Below, piece by piece: positions 1-6,988 of a stretch of DNA of 8,051 nucleotides. The stretch is taken from positions 1 to 8,051 of the forward strand of contig CAAGIQ010000169.1 in the NCBI GenBank assembly GCA_900769965.1. The letters are read 5' to 3'. Below the pieces are notes generated by a model. The model ran no database searches. It saw only the letters and a program-made list of their open reading frames with translations, and was not told the DNA's origin. Made by a program: the position numbers and the translations under genes. The number at the start of each line of letters is the position of its first letter. Within the stretch, counting starts at the first letter, position 1. The stretch comes from Bacilli bacterium. Its GTDB lineage: Bacteria; Bacillota_I; Bacilli_A; RFN20; CAG-288.

Positions 1-10
1 ATATAAGGCA

Positions 11-74
11 TTCGTATAATTACCCTAATCGGTGGGAAGTCTCTACGCTGAACCGTATAATTCAGCACTACGAA
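11..74 (+). ncRNA. Purine riboswitch aptamer, guanine/hypoxanthine class
   Basis: This is a three-way-junction purine aptamer. P1 is TTCGTA (11-16) with TACGAA (69-74). The conserved TATAAT-like J1/2 follows at 15-20. P2 is short and imperfect (CCC 23-25 with GGG 34-36), and its loop carries the GG (31-32) needed for the kissing contact. J2/3 is AGTCTCTAC (38-46). P3 is GCTGAA (47-52) with TTCAGC (61-66), and its loop begins CCGTA as in the family consensus. J3/1 is A67-C68; C68 matches position C74 of the B. subtilis xpt aptamer, which pairs with guanine or hypoxanthine (adenine switches have U). The equivalents of U22, U47 and U51 are kept. The normally extruded U48 is a C here. Placement directly upstream of a nucleoside-type ABC importer fits. 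The operon promoter must lie upstream of the window. Confidence 0.93.
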
Positions 75-163
75 AGAATCACTTAAGTATGTTTTTTCGT
101 TTTTTGGTTTTCTCCGATTTGTGTAATAAATGATTAGGAAAGGAGAAAATGAAAATGAAAAAC
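70..163 (+). promoter_or_regulatory. Riboswitch expression platform with start-site sequestering hairpin
   Basis: TTTTCTCC (108-115) is exactly complementary to GGAGAAAA (142-149), which contains the Shine-Dalgarno core. The stem extends through G107-U150, then a G-G mismatch, then TTTT (102-105) with AAAA (152-155), burying the SD and both candidate start codons. A second hairpin pairs 70-78 (ACGAAAGAA) with 92-100 (TTTTTTCGT). It uses the 3' strand of P1, so it cannot coexist with the ligand-bound aptamer. If P1 forms, 91-97 is freed and GTTTTT (91-96) can pair with AAAAAC (158-163), lengthening the sequestering stem. That would give the usual guanine OFF behaviour through translation. However, the 70-100 hairpin is followed by a T-run and could instead act as a weak terminator. 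The pairings are visible; the switching direction is inferred. Confidence 0.65.
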
Positions 164-1369
164 CCAATCAAAGTCTTAGCCCTTACAATCTTATCTTTAT
201 CAGCTGTTGCTGGTATCTCTTCTTGCGGTGGTGAAAGCGAAACAGTTTTCAACGCTGGATTAATCACACTACATGGTGATACTTCTACTTATGATGCAAA
301 CTTCATTGAAGCTTTCAAGGCTGCTTGTAAAGCTAAAAATGTTAAACCTATCATTACAACTGACGTCGATGAATCAGCCGACTGTACAACAGCTGCTGAT
401 AACTTAGTTGACCAAGGTTGTAAATTTATTTTTGCTGATTCCTTCGGTCACGAATCTTTCTTGATGGAATCCGCTAGAAAAGCTCCAGAAGTTAAATTCT
501 CTCACGCTACCGGTACCCAAGCTCATACAGCTAACTTAGATAACTTCTCCAACGCTTTTGCTTCTATTTACGAAGGAAGATACTTAGCTGGAGTTACCGC
601 TGGATTAAAGTTAAAAGATATGCTCGAAAAAGATCCAAACACCTCCAAAGTTATCGGTTATGTCGGTGCTCACCCATATGCTGAAGTCGTCTCCGGCTAC
701 ACCTCCTACTATTTAGGTGTTAAATCCATCGTTAACGATGTTACTATGAAAGTTCTTTACACCGGTTCTTGGTATGATGAAGCAAAAGAGAAAACTGCAG
801 CTAACACCCTTATCAATACCCACAAAGCTTCCATAATTTCCCAACACGCTGACTCTTGGGGTGCTCCAACCGCTTGTGAAACTGCTGGAGTTCCAAATGT
901 TTCCTATAACGGTTCTACCGAAGCTAACTGCAAAAACACCTATTTAGTTTCTTCTAAGATCGATTGGCAACCATACTTCGAATACTGCTTCGATAAAGTC
1001 TTAGCTAACGAAAGCATCGAAAAGGACTACACCGGTAAATTAGGTTCAACTCTTTATAACGGTTCTGTCGCTTTATCTCCACTTGGTAAAAAAGCTCCAG
1101 TTAGCGGTACTGAAGAAAAATTAAACGAAGTTGCTGGACAATTACGCGATGGAAGCTTAAAGGTCTTCGATTGCTCCAAGTTCACAGTTGATGGTGAACA
1201 CTTAACTTCCTACTTAGCTGATGTCAACTCCGATGCTGCTTTCACACCAGACACCGAAGTCATCAAGACTGAAAACGGAGTTACATACTTCGCTGAATCC
1301 GAATTCCGTTCCGCTCCATATTTCGATGTTAGAATCGATGGAATCGAAGAACTTGGAAACGTTCAATAA
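155..1369 (+). CDS. nupN: BMP/PnrA-family purine nucleoside-binding lipoprotein of an ABC importer
   Basis: This is the extracellular substrate-binding lipoprotein of the importer encoded by this operon, about 404 residues, normal for the family. A basic N-terminus and hydrophobic segment lead to the lipobox ISSC, with Cys24 as the lipid-modified residue. BMP-family (COG1744, PnrA-like) signatures follow: DNF...EGRYLAG at about 129-146, IGYVGA at 167-172, TGSWYD at 203-208 and SQHADSW at 229-235. Two ATGs are possible (149 and 155). The SD AAAGGAG (139-145) lies 3 nt from the first and 9 nt from the second, so 155 is preferred. The guanine-class riboswitch upstream supports guanosine/inosine or a related purine as substrate; this is inferred. 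Codon choice is unlike the neighbours, with many C-ending codons (TTC, AAC, TAC, TCC, ACC), consistent with high expression. The symbol follows B. subtilis nupN by operon order and family. Confidence 0.9.
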   Translation: MKNPIKVLALTILSLSAVAGISSCGGESETVFNAGLITLHGDTSTYDANFIEAFKAACKAKNVKPIITTDVDESADCTTAADNLVDQGCKFIFADSFGHESFLMESARKAPEVKFSHATGTQAHTANLDNFSNAFASIYEGRYLAGVTAGLKLKDMLEKDPNTSKVIGYVGAHPYAEVVSGYTSYYLGVKSIVNDVTMKVLYTGSWYDEAKEKTAANTLINTHKASIISQHADSWGAPTACETAGVPNVSYNGSTEANCKNTYLVSSKIDWQPYFEYCFDKVLANESIEKDYTGKLGSTLYNGSVALSPLGKKAPVSGTEEKLNEVAGQLRDGSLKVFDCSKFTVDGEHLTSYLADVNSDAAFTPDTEVIKTENGVTYFAESEFRSAPYFDVRIDGIEELGNVQ

Positions 1370-1388
1370 TCTACTATAAATCTGATTT

Positions 1389-1417
1389 ACCCAAGGGTTA
1401 AACTTTAACCCTTGGGT
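1389..1417 (+). promoter_or_regulatory. Strong intercistronic hairpin between lipoprotein and ATPase genes
   Basis: ACCCAAGGGTTAAA (1389-1402) and TTTAACCCTTGGGT (1404-1417) are perfect reverse complements around a single C. In practice this gives a stem of about 11-13 bp with a small loop. It starts 20 bp after the lipoprotein stop codon and ends 27 bp before the ATPase start. Only a weak T-rich tail follows (TTTCCTTGATTT). A leaky terminator or a 3'-end-stabilising structure is therefore more likely than a full stop. Such an element would let the binding protein be made in excess over the ATPase and permeases, a common need in ABC importers. The role is inferred. Confidence 0.75.
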
Positions 1418-1444
1418 TTCCTTGATTTAAGAAAGGGAAACAAA

Positions 1445-2986
1445 ATGGCTAAAATCAACAACAAAAACATAAAGCTTAGACTTTCAAACATCTCAAAATC
1501 GTTTGGAAGTGTTTTAGCGAATAAAGATGTCTCTTTAGATGTTTACGAGGGTGAAATTCTCTCTTTATTAGGTGAAAACGGAAGTGGAAAAACTACTTTG
1601 ATGAACATGGTATCAGGTATCTATTATCCTGATGAAGGTCATATCTATGTCGATGGAAAAGAAGTTAACATCACCTCTCCTCGAGATGCTTTCGAATATA
1701 AGATCGGTATGGTTCATCAACACTTCAAACTCGTAGATGTATTCTCAAGTATAGAAAACATCGTTTTAGGAATTAAAGATAAAGAGAAATCTAATGTTAA
1801 AAAAGCTTCTGTTATCGTCAAAGATATTTGCGATAAATATGGTTTTGTTATCGATTATAAGAAGAAAGTATACGATATGTCAGTTTCGGAGAAGCAAACT
1901 CTTGAGATTGTAAAAGTCCTATATAGAGGAGCTGACATATTGATTTTAGATGAACCGACCGCGGTCTTAACTCCTAGTGAAATCGAACGATTATTTTTAA
2001 TCTTAAAGAAGATGAAAGATGATGGAAAATCGATTATTATCATCACTCATAAACTTAACGAAGTTTTAGAGATTTCCGATAGAGTTGCAGTTCTTAGAAA
2101 AGGCGAACTTGCTGGCTACATCGAAACTAAAGATGCTGATGAAGAGAATCTAACTGAGATGATGGTCGGACAAAAGATCGAGTTAAACATCGTTAGATCA
2201 ACACCAGTTAATCCAGTTAAGAGGTTGATAGTTGAAAATCTAGTGGCCTATAACAAAGAAGGAATCAAAACTCTTGATAACGTTTCATTTGTTGCTAATA
2301 GCGGTGAGATATTAGGTGTTGCTGGTATCTCTGGTAGCGGTCAAAAAGAGATGTTAGAAGCCATCGCTGGTTTAATTAGACTAAGCGAAGGAAAGATCAC
2401 CTATATCAACCCTAAAAATGATGAGGTAGTTAACTTAAGAGATAAAACTCCTCGCCAGATTAGAGAATTAGGAGTTAGATTATCATTCGTTCCTGAAGAT
2501 AGATTAGGCATGGGTCTAGTCGCTCATATGGATCTTATCGATAACATGATGTTACGTTCCTATAGAAAAGGAAAATTTGGACTTGTTGATAGAAAGGCTC
2601 CAGAAGATTTAGCTAATGCAACAGTTAAGGAATTAGAAGTTGTAACTCCTTCGATACATACTGAAGTTAGAAATCTTTCAGGTGGTAACGTACAAAAAGT
2701 TTTAGTGGGTAGAGAGATCTCTTCTCATCCGAAAGTTTTGATGGCAGCTTATCCAGTTAGAGGACTTGACATCAACTCATCATATTTAATTTATAACTTG
2801 TTAAATGAACAGAAAGAGAAGGGAACTGCTGTTATCTTCGTCGGCGAAGATCTAGATGTTCTATTAGCTCTTTCAGATAAAATACTTGTCTTAGCTGATG
2901 GAAAAGTGAACGGCATTCTTGATGCTAGAAAGACCGATAAGCGAGAAGTTGGAAGACTTATGACAAATGTTAGGGAGGAAAGATGA
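1445..2986 (+). CDS. nupO: Nucleoside ABC importer, double ATP-binding protein (NupO-like)
   Basis: This is the cytoplasmic energy-coupling subunit, about 513 residues, with two fused ABC domains as in the BMP-type sugar/nucleoside importers. Domain 1 is intact: Walker A GENGSGKTT (43-51, Lys49), Q-loop Gln92, a signature-like SVSEKQ (about 146-151), Walker B ILILDE (Asp169, Glu170) and H-loop His202. Domain 2 is degenerate in the usual way for this family: Walker A GISGSGQK (294-301) has Gln in place of Lys, the signature LSGGN (411-415) is good, Walker B is LMAAYPVRGLD (432-442), and GED replaces the H-loop. One catalytic and one non-catalytic site are therefore expected. The ATG at 1445 is chosen because AAAGGG (1432-1437) sits 7 nt upstream; a TTG at 1412 is in frame but lies inside the preceding hairpin. 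The gene overlaps the next one at an ATGATG junction. Confidence 0.93.
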   Translation: MAKINNKNIKLRLSNISKSFGSVLANKDVSLDVYEGEILSLLGENGSGKTTLMNMVSGIYYPDEGHIYVDGKEVNITSPRDAFEYKIGMVHQHFKLVDVFSSIENIVLGIKDKEKSNVKKASVIVKDICDKYGFVIDYKKKVYDMSVSEKQTLEIVKVLYRGADILILDEPTAVLTPSEIERLFLILKKMKDDGKSIIIITHKLNEVLEISDRVAVLRKGELAGYIETKDADEENLTEMMVGQKIELNIVRSTPVNPVKRLIVENLVAYNKEGIKTLDNVSFVANSGEILGVAGISGSGQKEMLEAIAGLIRLSEGKITYINPKNDEVVNLRDKTPRQIRELGVRLSFVPEDRLGMGLVAHMDLIDNMMLRSYRKGKFGLVDRKAPEDLANATVKELEVVTPSIHTEVRNLSGGNVQKVLVGREISSHPKVLMAAYPVRGLDINSSYLIYNLLNEQKEKGTAVIFVGEDLDVLLALSDKILVLADGKVNGILDARKTDKREVGRLMTNVREER

Positions 2987-4197
2987 TGGAAAAGAATAAA
3001 GAACCATTCCTCCATGTCACTAGACGTGGAGATATCTCTAAACCTAAAGCGTTCAAGATCAGAATCGCTGCCATTCTTTTAGGTCTTTTACTCGGATACT
3101 TACTCCTTTTGTTTACTACAGGCGCCGATCCTTTTACTTTTATAGGTACTTTATTTAACGGTGCTTTTGGAACTAAGAAGAGAATATGGAATCTATTAAG
3201 AGAAATATCGCTCCTTCTATTAGTGGGCTTAGCGTTACTTCCAGCGTTCAAGATGAAGTTCTGGAACTTAGGCGGTAACGGCCAGATACTTATGGGAGCT
3301 TTAGCAACAATAGTTTGTATGATGTATCTAGGTAGAGCTAACTTAGATAACGGATTGATCCTTTTAATTAGCATTCCTTGTAGTATCTTAGCCGGAATGA
3401 TTTACGCTGTAATCCCTGCCATATTTAAAGCTTTATTTAACACTAACGAATCGCTATTTACATTGATGTTAAATTACATCGCTATCGGTATAGTAGCTTT
3501 ATTTATAAAAATCGCTGTTCCAAACGGTTCAGGAGCATTAGGAATCGTCTCAACAGGTTGGTTACCTCAAATCGGAGGAACTACATTTGCTGGAAGAGAC
3601 CATGTTTTAACTATAATCATCGCAGTGATAATATTATTAGTCATGTTTTCTTACCTTAAGTATTCGAAGCACGGATACGAATTAGAAGTGGTAGGTGAGA
3701 GTTTAAATACTGCTAGATATATAGGAATCAACGTCAAGAAAGTAATAATTAGAACTATGGCTTTTTCTGGAGCTATATGCGGTTTAGTCGGTTTACTTCT
3801 TGCTGGAGCAATCAATCACTCTATTTCTGAATCCTCCGCCAACAACATGGGCTTTACCGCTATTATGGTTACATGGTTGGCTCATTTAAATCCTATTTCG
3901 ATGGTCGGCACTTCGTTCTTGGTCTGTTTCTTAAATAGTGGAATGAGTCAAGTTAGAATTCAATTTGGAATCACTAATGACTCCATATCTCAAATCGTTG
4001 TTGGAATCATCTATTTCTTCATCATCGGCAGTGAATTCTTCATAAATTACAAGCTACACTTCAAAGATTGCGAGTTAGTTAGAAGTTTGAGAAAGTTCTT
4101 TGCTCCGATGAAACGTTTCTTTGAAAAGGTCAACGCGAAGACTGATGGGTTATTCTTAAAACTCAAATCTAAGTTAACTAAAAAGGAGGGTAAATAA
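2986..4197 (+). CDS. nupP: Nucleoside ABC importer, first permease (NupP-like)
   Basis: This is an integral membrane subunit of about 403 residues in the BPD_transp_2 permease family. Family marks include FKMKFWNLGGNGQILMGA at about 88-105 and the ATPase-contacting stretch VVGESLNTARYIGIN at about 235-249. About eight to ten hydrophobic segments can be seen (roughly 27-47, 75-88, 100-116, 123-146, 160-178, 205-224, 256-276, 290-318 and 335-355). The preceding gene's TGA (2984-2986) overlaps two start codons, ATG 2983 and ATG 2986. GGAGG (2974-2978) lies 4 nt from the first and 7 nt from the second, so 2986 is preferred; either gives translational coupling. After the last membrane segment the protein has a tail of about 48 residues rich in Lys/Arg and Phe, which looks long for this family. 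Confidence 0.91.
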   Translation: MEKNKEPFLHVTRRGDISKPKAFKIRIAAILLGLLLGYLLLLFTTGADPFTFIGTLFNGAFGTKKRIWNLLREISLLLLVGLALLPAFKMKFWNLGGNGQILMGALATIVCMMYLGRANLDNGLILLISIPCSILAGMIYAVIPAIFKALFNTNESLFTLMLNYIAIGIVALFIKIAVPNGSGALGIVSTGWLPQIGGTTFAGRDHVLTIIIAVIILLVMFSYLKYSKHGYELEVVGESLNTARYIGINVKKVIIRTMAFSGAICGLVGLLLAGAINHSISESSANNMGFTAIMVTWLAHLNPISMVGTSFLVCFLNSGMSQVRIQFGITNDSISQIVVGIIYFFIIGSEFFINYKLHFKDCELVRSLRKFFAPMKRFFEKVNAKTDGLFLKLKSKLTKKEGK

Positions 4198-4200
4198 AAT

Positions 4201-5172
4201 ATGGACTTCCTATTAAATATCATTCCTGCTGCGATAACAATCGCTACAGTTTTCCTCCTTGGATCAACAGGAGAAACATTGATGGAAAAAACTGGACATC
4301 TTAACTTAGGTATACCTGGCATCATGTGCTTTGGAACTGTCGGTGGATGTTTAGGAGTAAGAGTAGTTCTTTCGATGTATAGCAGTAATTATGAAAATGC
4401 AAACTACCTTTTACTTGTCTTATTTGCTTTATTAGGTAGTGCTTTGCTTTCTTCCTTAGCGGGACTTATCTATGGATTTTTAACTGTATCTTTAAAATGT
4501 AATCAGAACGTCACCGGATTAGCATTAACTACCTTTGGAGGTGGTTTTGCAGATTATTTCATGTCTTTAATCAACAAAGATGGCTTTGCTGATGCTAGTA
4601 ACATCATTAACACTCCTCTTCCTTTTGCTTCTTCTTTAGGTATCTTTGGAAAACTTGTTTTAAACTATAACATCTTCGTTTATCTAGCTATTGCTATAGC
4701 TATTACAGTTTCTTTCGTACTAAAAAGAACTAGAGTTGGCCTTTCTTTTAGAGCAATTGGCGAAAATCCTCAAACTGCAGATGCTGTTGGTATAAACATC
4801 AGCAAGTTAAAATATATAAGCATTTTAGTGGGCTCGATGATTGCAGGATTAGCTGGCGTTTTCTACGTTATGTGCTTTGTTGGCGGATCTTATGAAAACT
4901 CTTCAACTATTCAGTCTTTTGGATGGTTGAGCTTAGCTCTAGTTATATTTACTGTCTGGAAACCAGACTTAGCTATATTAGGTTCTATTCTTTTCGGATT
5001 CTTATTCATCTTACCAAACACAATCGAAGTAAGTTTTGTGGTTATGAAAGTATTAGATTTACTTCCATATTTAGTAACAATTATAGTTTTAATAATTACA
5101 AGTATAAGTGGAAAGAAGTCAGTTCAACCTCCTTCCGCACTTGGTCTTGCATATTTTAGAGAAGATAGGTAA
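4201..5172 (+). CDS. nupQ: Nucleoside ABC importer, second permease (NupQ-like)
   Basis: This is the second membrane subunit, 323 residues, pairing with the upstream permease to form the channel. Family marks include GETLMEKTGHLNLGIPGIM (24-42), GLALTTFGGG (106-115), the coupling segment FRAIGENPQTADAVGIN (183-199) and GWLSLALVIFTVWKP (241-255). It is hydrophobic almost throughout. It starts 3 bp after the preceding stop codon; the SD AAAGGAGGG (4182-4190) lies within the end of the preceding gene, about 10 nt upstream. The C-terminus (PPSALGLAYFREDR) resembles the usual ending of this permease group as I recall it. The last codons lie in a 20-bp sequence repeated at 6992-7011. No terminator follows this gene directly: only 9 bp separate it from the convergent nucleotidyltransferase gene. 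Confidence 0.92.
   Translation: MDFLLNIIPAAITIATVFLLGSTGETLMEKTGHLNLGIPGIMCFGTVGGCLGVRVVLSMYSSNYENANYLLLVLFALLGSALLSSLAGLIYGFLTVSLKCNQNVTGLALTTFGGGFADYFMSLINKDGFADASNIINTPLPFASSLGIFGKLVLNYNIFVYLAIAIAITVSFVLKRTRVGLSFRAIGENPQTADAVGINISKLKYISILVGSMIAGLAGVFYVMCFVGGSYENSSTIQSFGWLSLALVIFTVWKPDLAILGSILFGFLFILPNTIEVSFVVMKVLDLLPYLVTIIVLIITSISGKKSVQPPSALGLAYFREDR
5151..5170 (+). repeat. 20-bp direct repeat, copy 1 (inside 3' end of nupQ)
   Basis: The sequence ATATTTTAGAGAAGATAGGT is identical to positions 6992-7011. Allowing two mismatches, the match extends to 28 bp (5146-5173 against 6987-7014). This copy encodes the final YFREDR of the second permease and runs into its TAA stop. Together with copy 2 it brackets the AbiE-like cassette, as expected of an attachment-site duplication at the 3' end of a gene. 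Confidence 0.9.
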
Positions 5173-5181
5173 TACAGAAAA

Positions 5182-5949
5182 TCACTGATTAATTTCTAAG
5201 ATAAACATGTTTTCTAAATCATCAAGTATTTGGCTTTTCGTATATTGTTTTAGTCCGATATCTTTGATATTTATATCTTCATTTTTCATTGCTTCGATAA
5301 AAAGACGCACATCATTTAGTATGTTACTAGATATTGAGATAGTGATGGATGGATTCACTAATTCATATAGTCTAAAAACATCATTCTTATGTTTCTTTAT
5401 GTTTTTAGAATCAATTGTTTCTCCATTGTTCTTTCTATAGGTAAGATCTAGCCATGCTTTTATTTTAAATAGAATCAAATATTCAGCTGATAAAATAGAT
5501 AATCCATCTACGTTTTTCTTTCCCTTATTTAGCAGGTCATAATAATCATCATTTAAGAGTATCGCAGATAAACTAGAGATGTCATCATCTATAGGTAAAG
5601 GGGTAATTCTGGAACTGTTTGGTAGATTGATACTATCTAACTTCCTTGTGAATAGCTCAATCATCTGCGGAAACTCTGATGATTTAGGGTCTACAAATCG
5701 ATAGAATTCTGGGATTGAAGAGCTCTTCTTACAGTGCTTATATTCAGCTAGCTCTATATATTCCCAAAACTTCATTCCAAAATCTTTATCAATTGCTTCG
5801 ATAATGAGTACAATATCGATATCTTTGGTAGATCGAAACTCTAAACCATAATGATTCATCAATATGTCGCAGGCAGTACCACCTATGATTACATATTGAC
5901 TATCGTTAGTTGAAAACCATTTTTTAAAAGACTCAATTCCTCTTACCAT
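5182..5949 (-). CDS. AbiEii-like nucleotidyltransferase, putative toxin of a type IV TA/defence module
   Basis: This is a cytoplasmic protein of 255 residues with the N-terminal core of the minimal nucleotidyltransferase fold. It has a GGTA loop at 23-26, RSTKDIDI at 39-46 with metal-binding Asp43 and Asp45, and a likely third carboxylate at Glu98 in MIELF. Further on, FKIKAWLDL (161-169) and HKNDVFRLYEL (187-197) resemble the Lys- and Asp-containing helices of AbiEii-type enzymes. In AbiE systems this protein is a toxin that transfers nucleotides, in characterised homologues to tRNA ends; the target here is unknown. Its start overlaps the end of the winged-helix gene by 17 bp (5933-5949) and only a weak GGATG precedes it, so coupled translation is likely. 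It is not a close match to classic AbiEii, so the family call is moderate. A resistance-type or housekeeping nucleotidyltransferase cannot be excluded. Confidence 0.72.
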   Translation of the reverse strand: MVRGIESFKKWFSTNDSQYVIIGGTACDILMNHYGLEFRSTKDIDIVLIIEAIDKDFGMKFWEYIELAEYKHCKKSSSIPEFYRFVDPKSSEFPQMIELFTRKLDSINLPNSSRITPLPIDDDISSLSAILLNDDYYDLLNKGKKNVDGLSILSAEYLILFKIKAWLDLTYRKNNGETIDSKNIKKHKNDVFRLYELVNPSITISISSNILNDVRLFIEAMKNEDINIKDIGLKQYTKSQILDDLENMFILEINQ

Positions 5950-6889
5950 TTTTATTCATCCAATAATCATCTAGCATTCTTTCAACTTCCGCTTCAATTC
6001 TTTCATCGTGTACATCTTTAAATGAAAGAGCTAAAGACAAGATGTCGACTTGTTTGCTTTTAGATAATCTTCTAGGATCATATCTCCAAAACTCCAATGC
6101 TATTTGATGATTTGAGTCTATTAATCTTTCTGTCATCACATCTTTCCATTTTGAAATGGAATTTGTGGCGTAGTAACTGATGTTTGACTCGTTTATCAAA
6201 CTGATTTTAGATAAGGCTAAGATATTGCTTTCTAGAAGTCCGTCCTTACATATATTATTAGGAACAAATACAACTTTTTTTATTGGATTTTCCAAATATT
6301 TTTTGGCGTTTATAAATAACGATTTAGGATCGCCTTTATAGAAGATAACTTTTTGTACACCGGTTTTATAATAATCTATTAAGCCTAAAGATTTTAATTG
6401 TTTTGAAGCTCTTGAAATAGAGGTAGGCGTAAGTTTTAAGTCTATAGATGCTTTACTAGCAATTATTTCGTTTTTTCCACTTAGAAGTAAATAAAGCAAC
6501 AACATTTGACTAGAAGGAAGGATTTTAGCATCTTTTTTTATCTCAGCATCACATTTCTCTTTAAGATATGTTCCTAAGAAAGGAAGATATATTTGTTTAT
6601 TATCCACTACAAAAGGGATTCTTTCTCTTATGAGATAGTCTTTAAGTCTAGAAGTTATATAACTCAATATTACAATTGGCTGATAGTTGAGCACCTTTTT
6701 TATTTCGTCTAAATGTGTCTTTAGAGTTTTGACATCATCAATTGAGGATTTTGGATATACAAAAAGATGATACATATCATCTAGAAGCGCTAGTTTTATC
6801 ATATATCTAGAAGTTAAGTAATTAGGTAAATCTTCAATTGTTGATTTGATTTCTGTTTTGATCCCTAACACTTTATTTAGATATTCCAT
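5933..6889 (-). CDS. Winged-helix regulator, putative AbiEi-like antitoxin
   Basis: This protein has 318 residues in three parts. The N-terminal region (about 1-115) contains RERIPFVVDNKQIYLPFLG (88-106), a stretch I associate with regulators paired with nucleotidyltransferases. A MarR-like winged helix follows (about 125-187), with recognition segment LTPTSISRASKQLKSLGLI (153-171). The C-terminal region has FWRYDP (267-272), VDILSLALSF (281-290) and an acidic helix at about 294-310. It is the first gene of a two-gene unit and overlaps the nucleotidyltransferase gene. In AbiE modules the antitoxin is a DNA-binding protein that represses its own promoter, and the phased palindromes upstream fit that. 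It differs from canonical AbiEi, whose winged helix is N-terminal. The SD GGAGT (minus strand, 6900-6896) is 6 nt from the ATG. The antitoxin role is inferred from context. Confidence 0.7.
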   Translation of the reverse strand: MEYLNKVLGIKTEIKSTIEDLPNYLTSRYMIKLALLDDMYHLFVYPKSSIDDVKTLKTHLDEIKKVLNYQPIVILSYITSRLKDYLIRERIPFVVDNKQIYLPFLGTYLKEKCDAEIKKDAKILPSSQMLLLYLLLSGKNEIIASKASIDLKLTPTSISRASKQLKSLGLIDYYKTGVQKVIFYKGDPKSLFINAKKYLENPIKKVVFVPNNICKDGLLESNILALSKISLINESNISYYATNSISKWKDVMTERLIDSNHQIALEFWRYDPRRLSKSKQVDILSLALSFKDVHDERIEAEVERMLDDYWMNKNGKRN

Positions 6890-6912
6890 GATTGCACTCC
6901 ATATTTCTTAAC

Positions 6913-6968
6913 TTAATATTTGTATTATAACTTTAATAATGTTAATAAACAATATTAATGTTAATATT
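6913..6968. promoter_or_regulatory. Phased palindromic operators over the module promoter
   Basis: A perfect palindrome AATATTAA-TG-TTAATATT occupies 6951-6968. A second, with 7 of 8 arm positions paired, occupies 6932-6949 (TTTAATAA-TG-TTAATAAA). Their centres are 19 bp apart, and an 11-bp direct repeat TAATGTTAATA (6937-6947, 6956-6966) reflects the same phasing. A degenerate third copy with 5 of 8 arm pairs is centred another 19 bp away at 6921/6922 and covers the -10. The sites thus lie over the -10, the spacer and the -35, placing a bound dimer array on one face of the DNA. The winged-helix protein of this module is the likely ligand. Chance palindromes are more frequent in AT-rich DNA, but the constant spacing argues against chance. 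Confidence 0.72.
6924..6952 (-). promoter_or_regulatory. Sigma-A-type promoter of the AbiE-like module
   Basis: Read on the minus strand, TTGTTT (6952-6947) is followed after exactly 17 bp by a perfect TATAAT (6929-6924). Transcription would start near 6917, giving a leader of about 28 nt that contains the SD GGAGT before the ATG at 6889. The promoter is overlapped by the palindromes at 6913-6968. Confidence 0.78.
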
Positions 6969-6988
6969 TCGCAGTTAGCCTTTTTCCT

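Noticed and set aside
79..267. Open frame on the minus strand over the leader and the lipoprotein signal peptide
   Set aside because: It is antisense to the riboswitch expression platform and to a well-supported gene start, has no SD and low-complexity sequence.
1412..1444. In-frame TTG start giving the ATPase 11 extra N-terminal residues
   Set aside because: The TTG lies inside the 1389-1417 hairpin, while the ATG at 1445 has AAAGGG at 7 nt spacing and begins where family homology would begin.
2970..3374. 134-codon open frame on the minus strand inside the first permease gene
   Set aside because: Shadow of a strongly supported coding gene; no SD, no recognisable domain.
4923..5159. 78-codon plus-strand open frame within the second permease gene
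   Set aside because: Out-of-frame shadow inside a conserved membrane protein gene with no start signals.
5180..5190. AATCACTGATT inverted repeat near the convergent gene junction as a possible terminator
   Set aside because: Only 5-bp arms around one base, no workable loop and no T-tract; it cannot be supported as a terminator for either gene.
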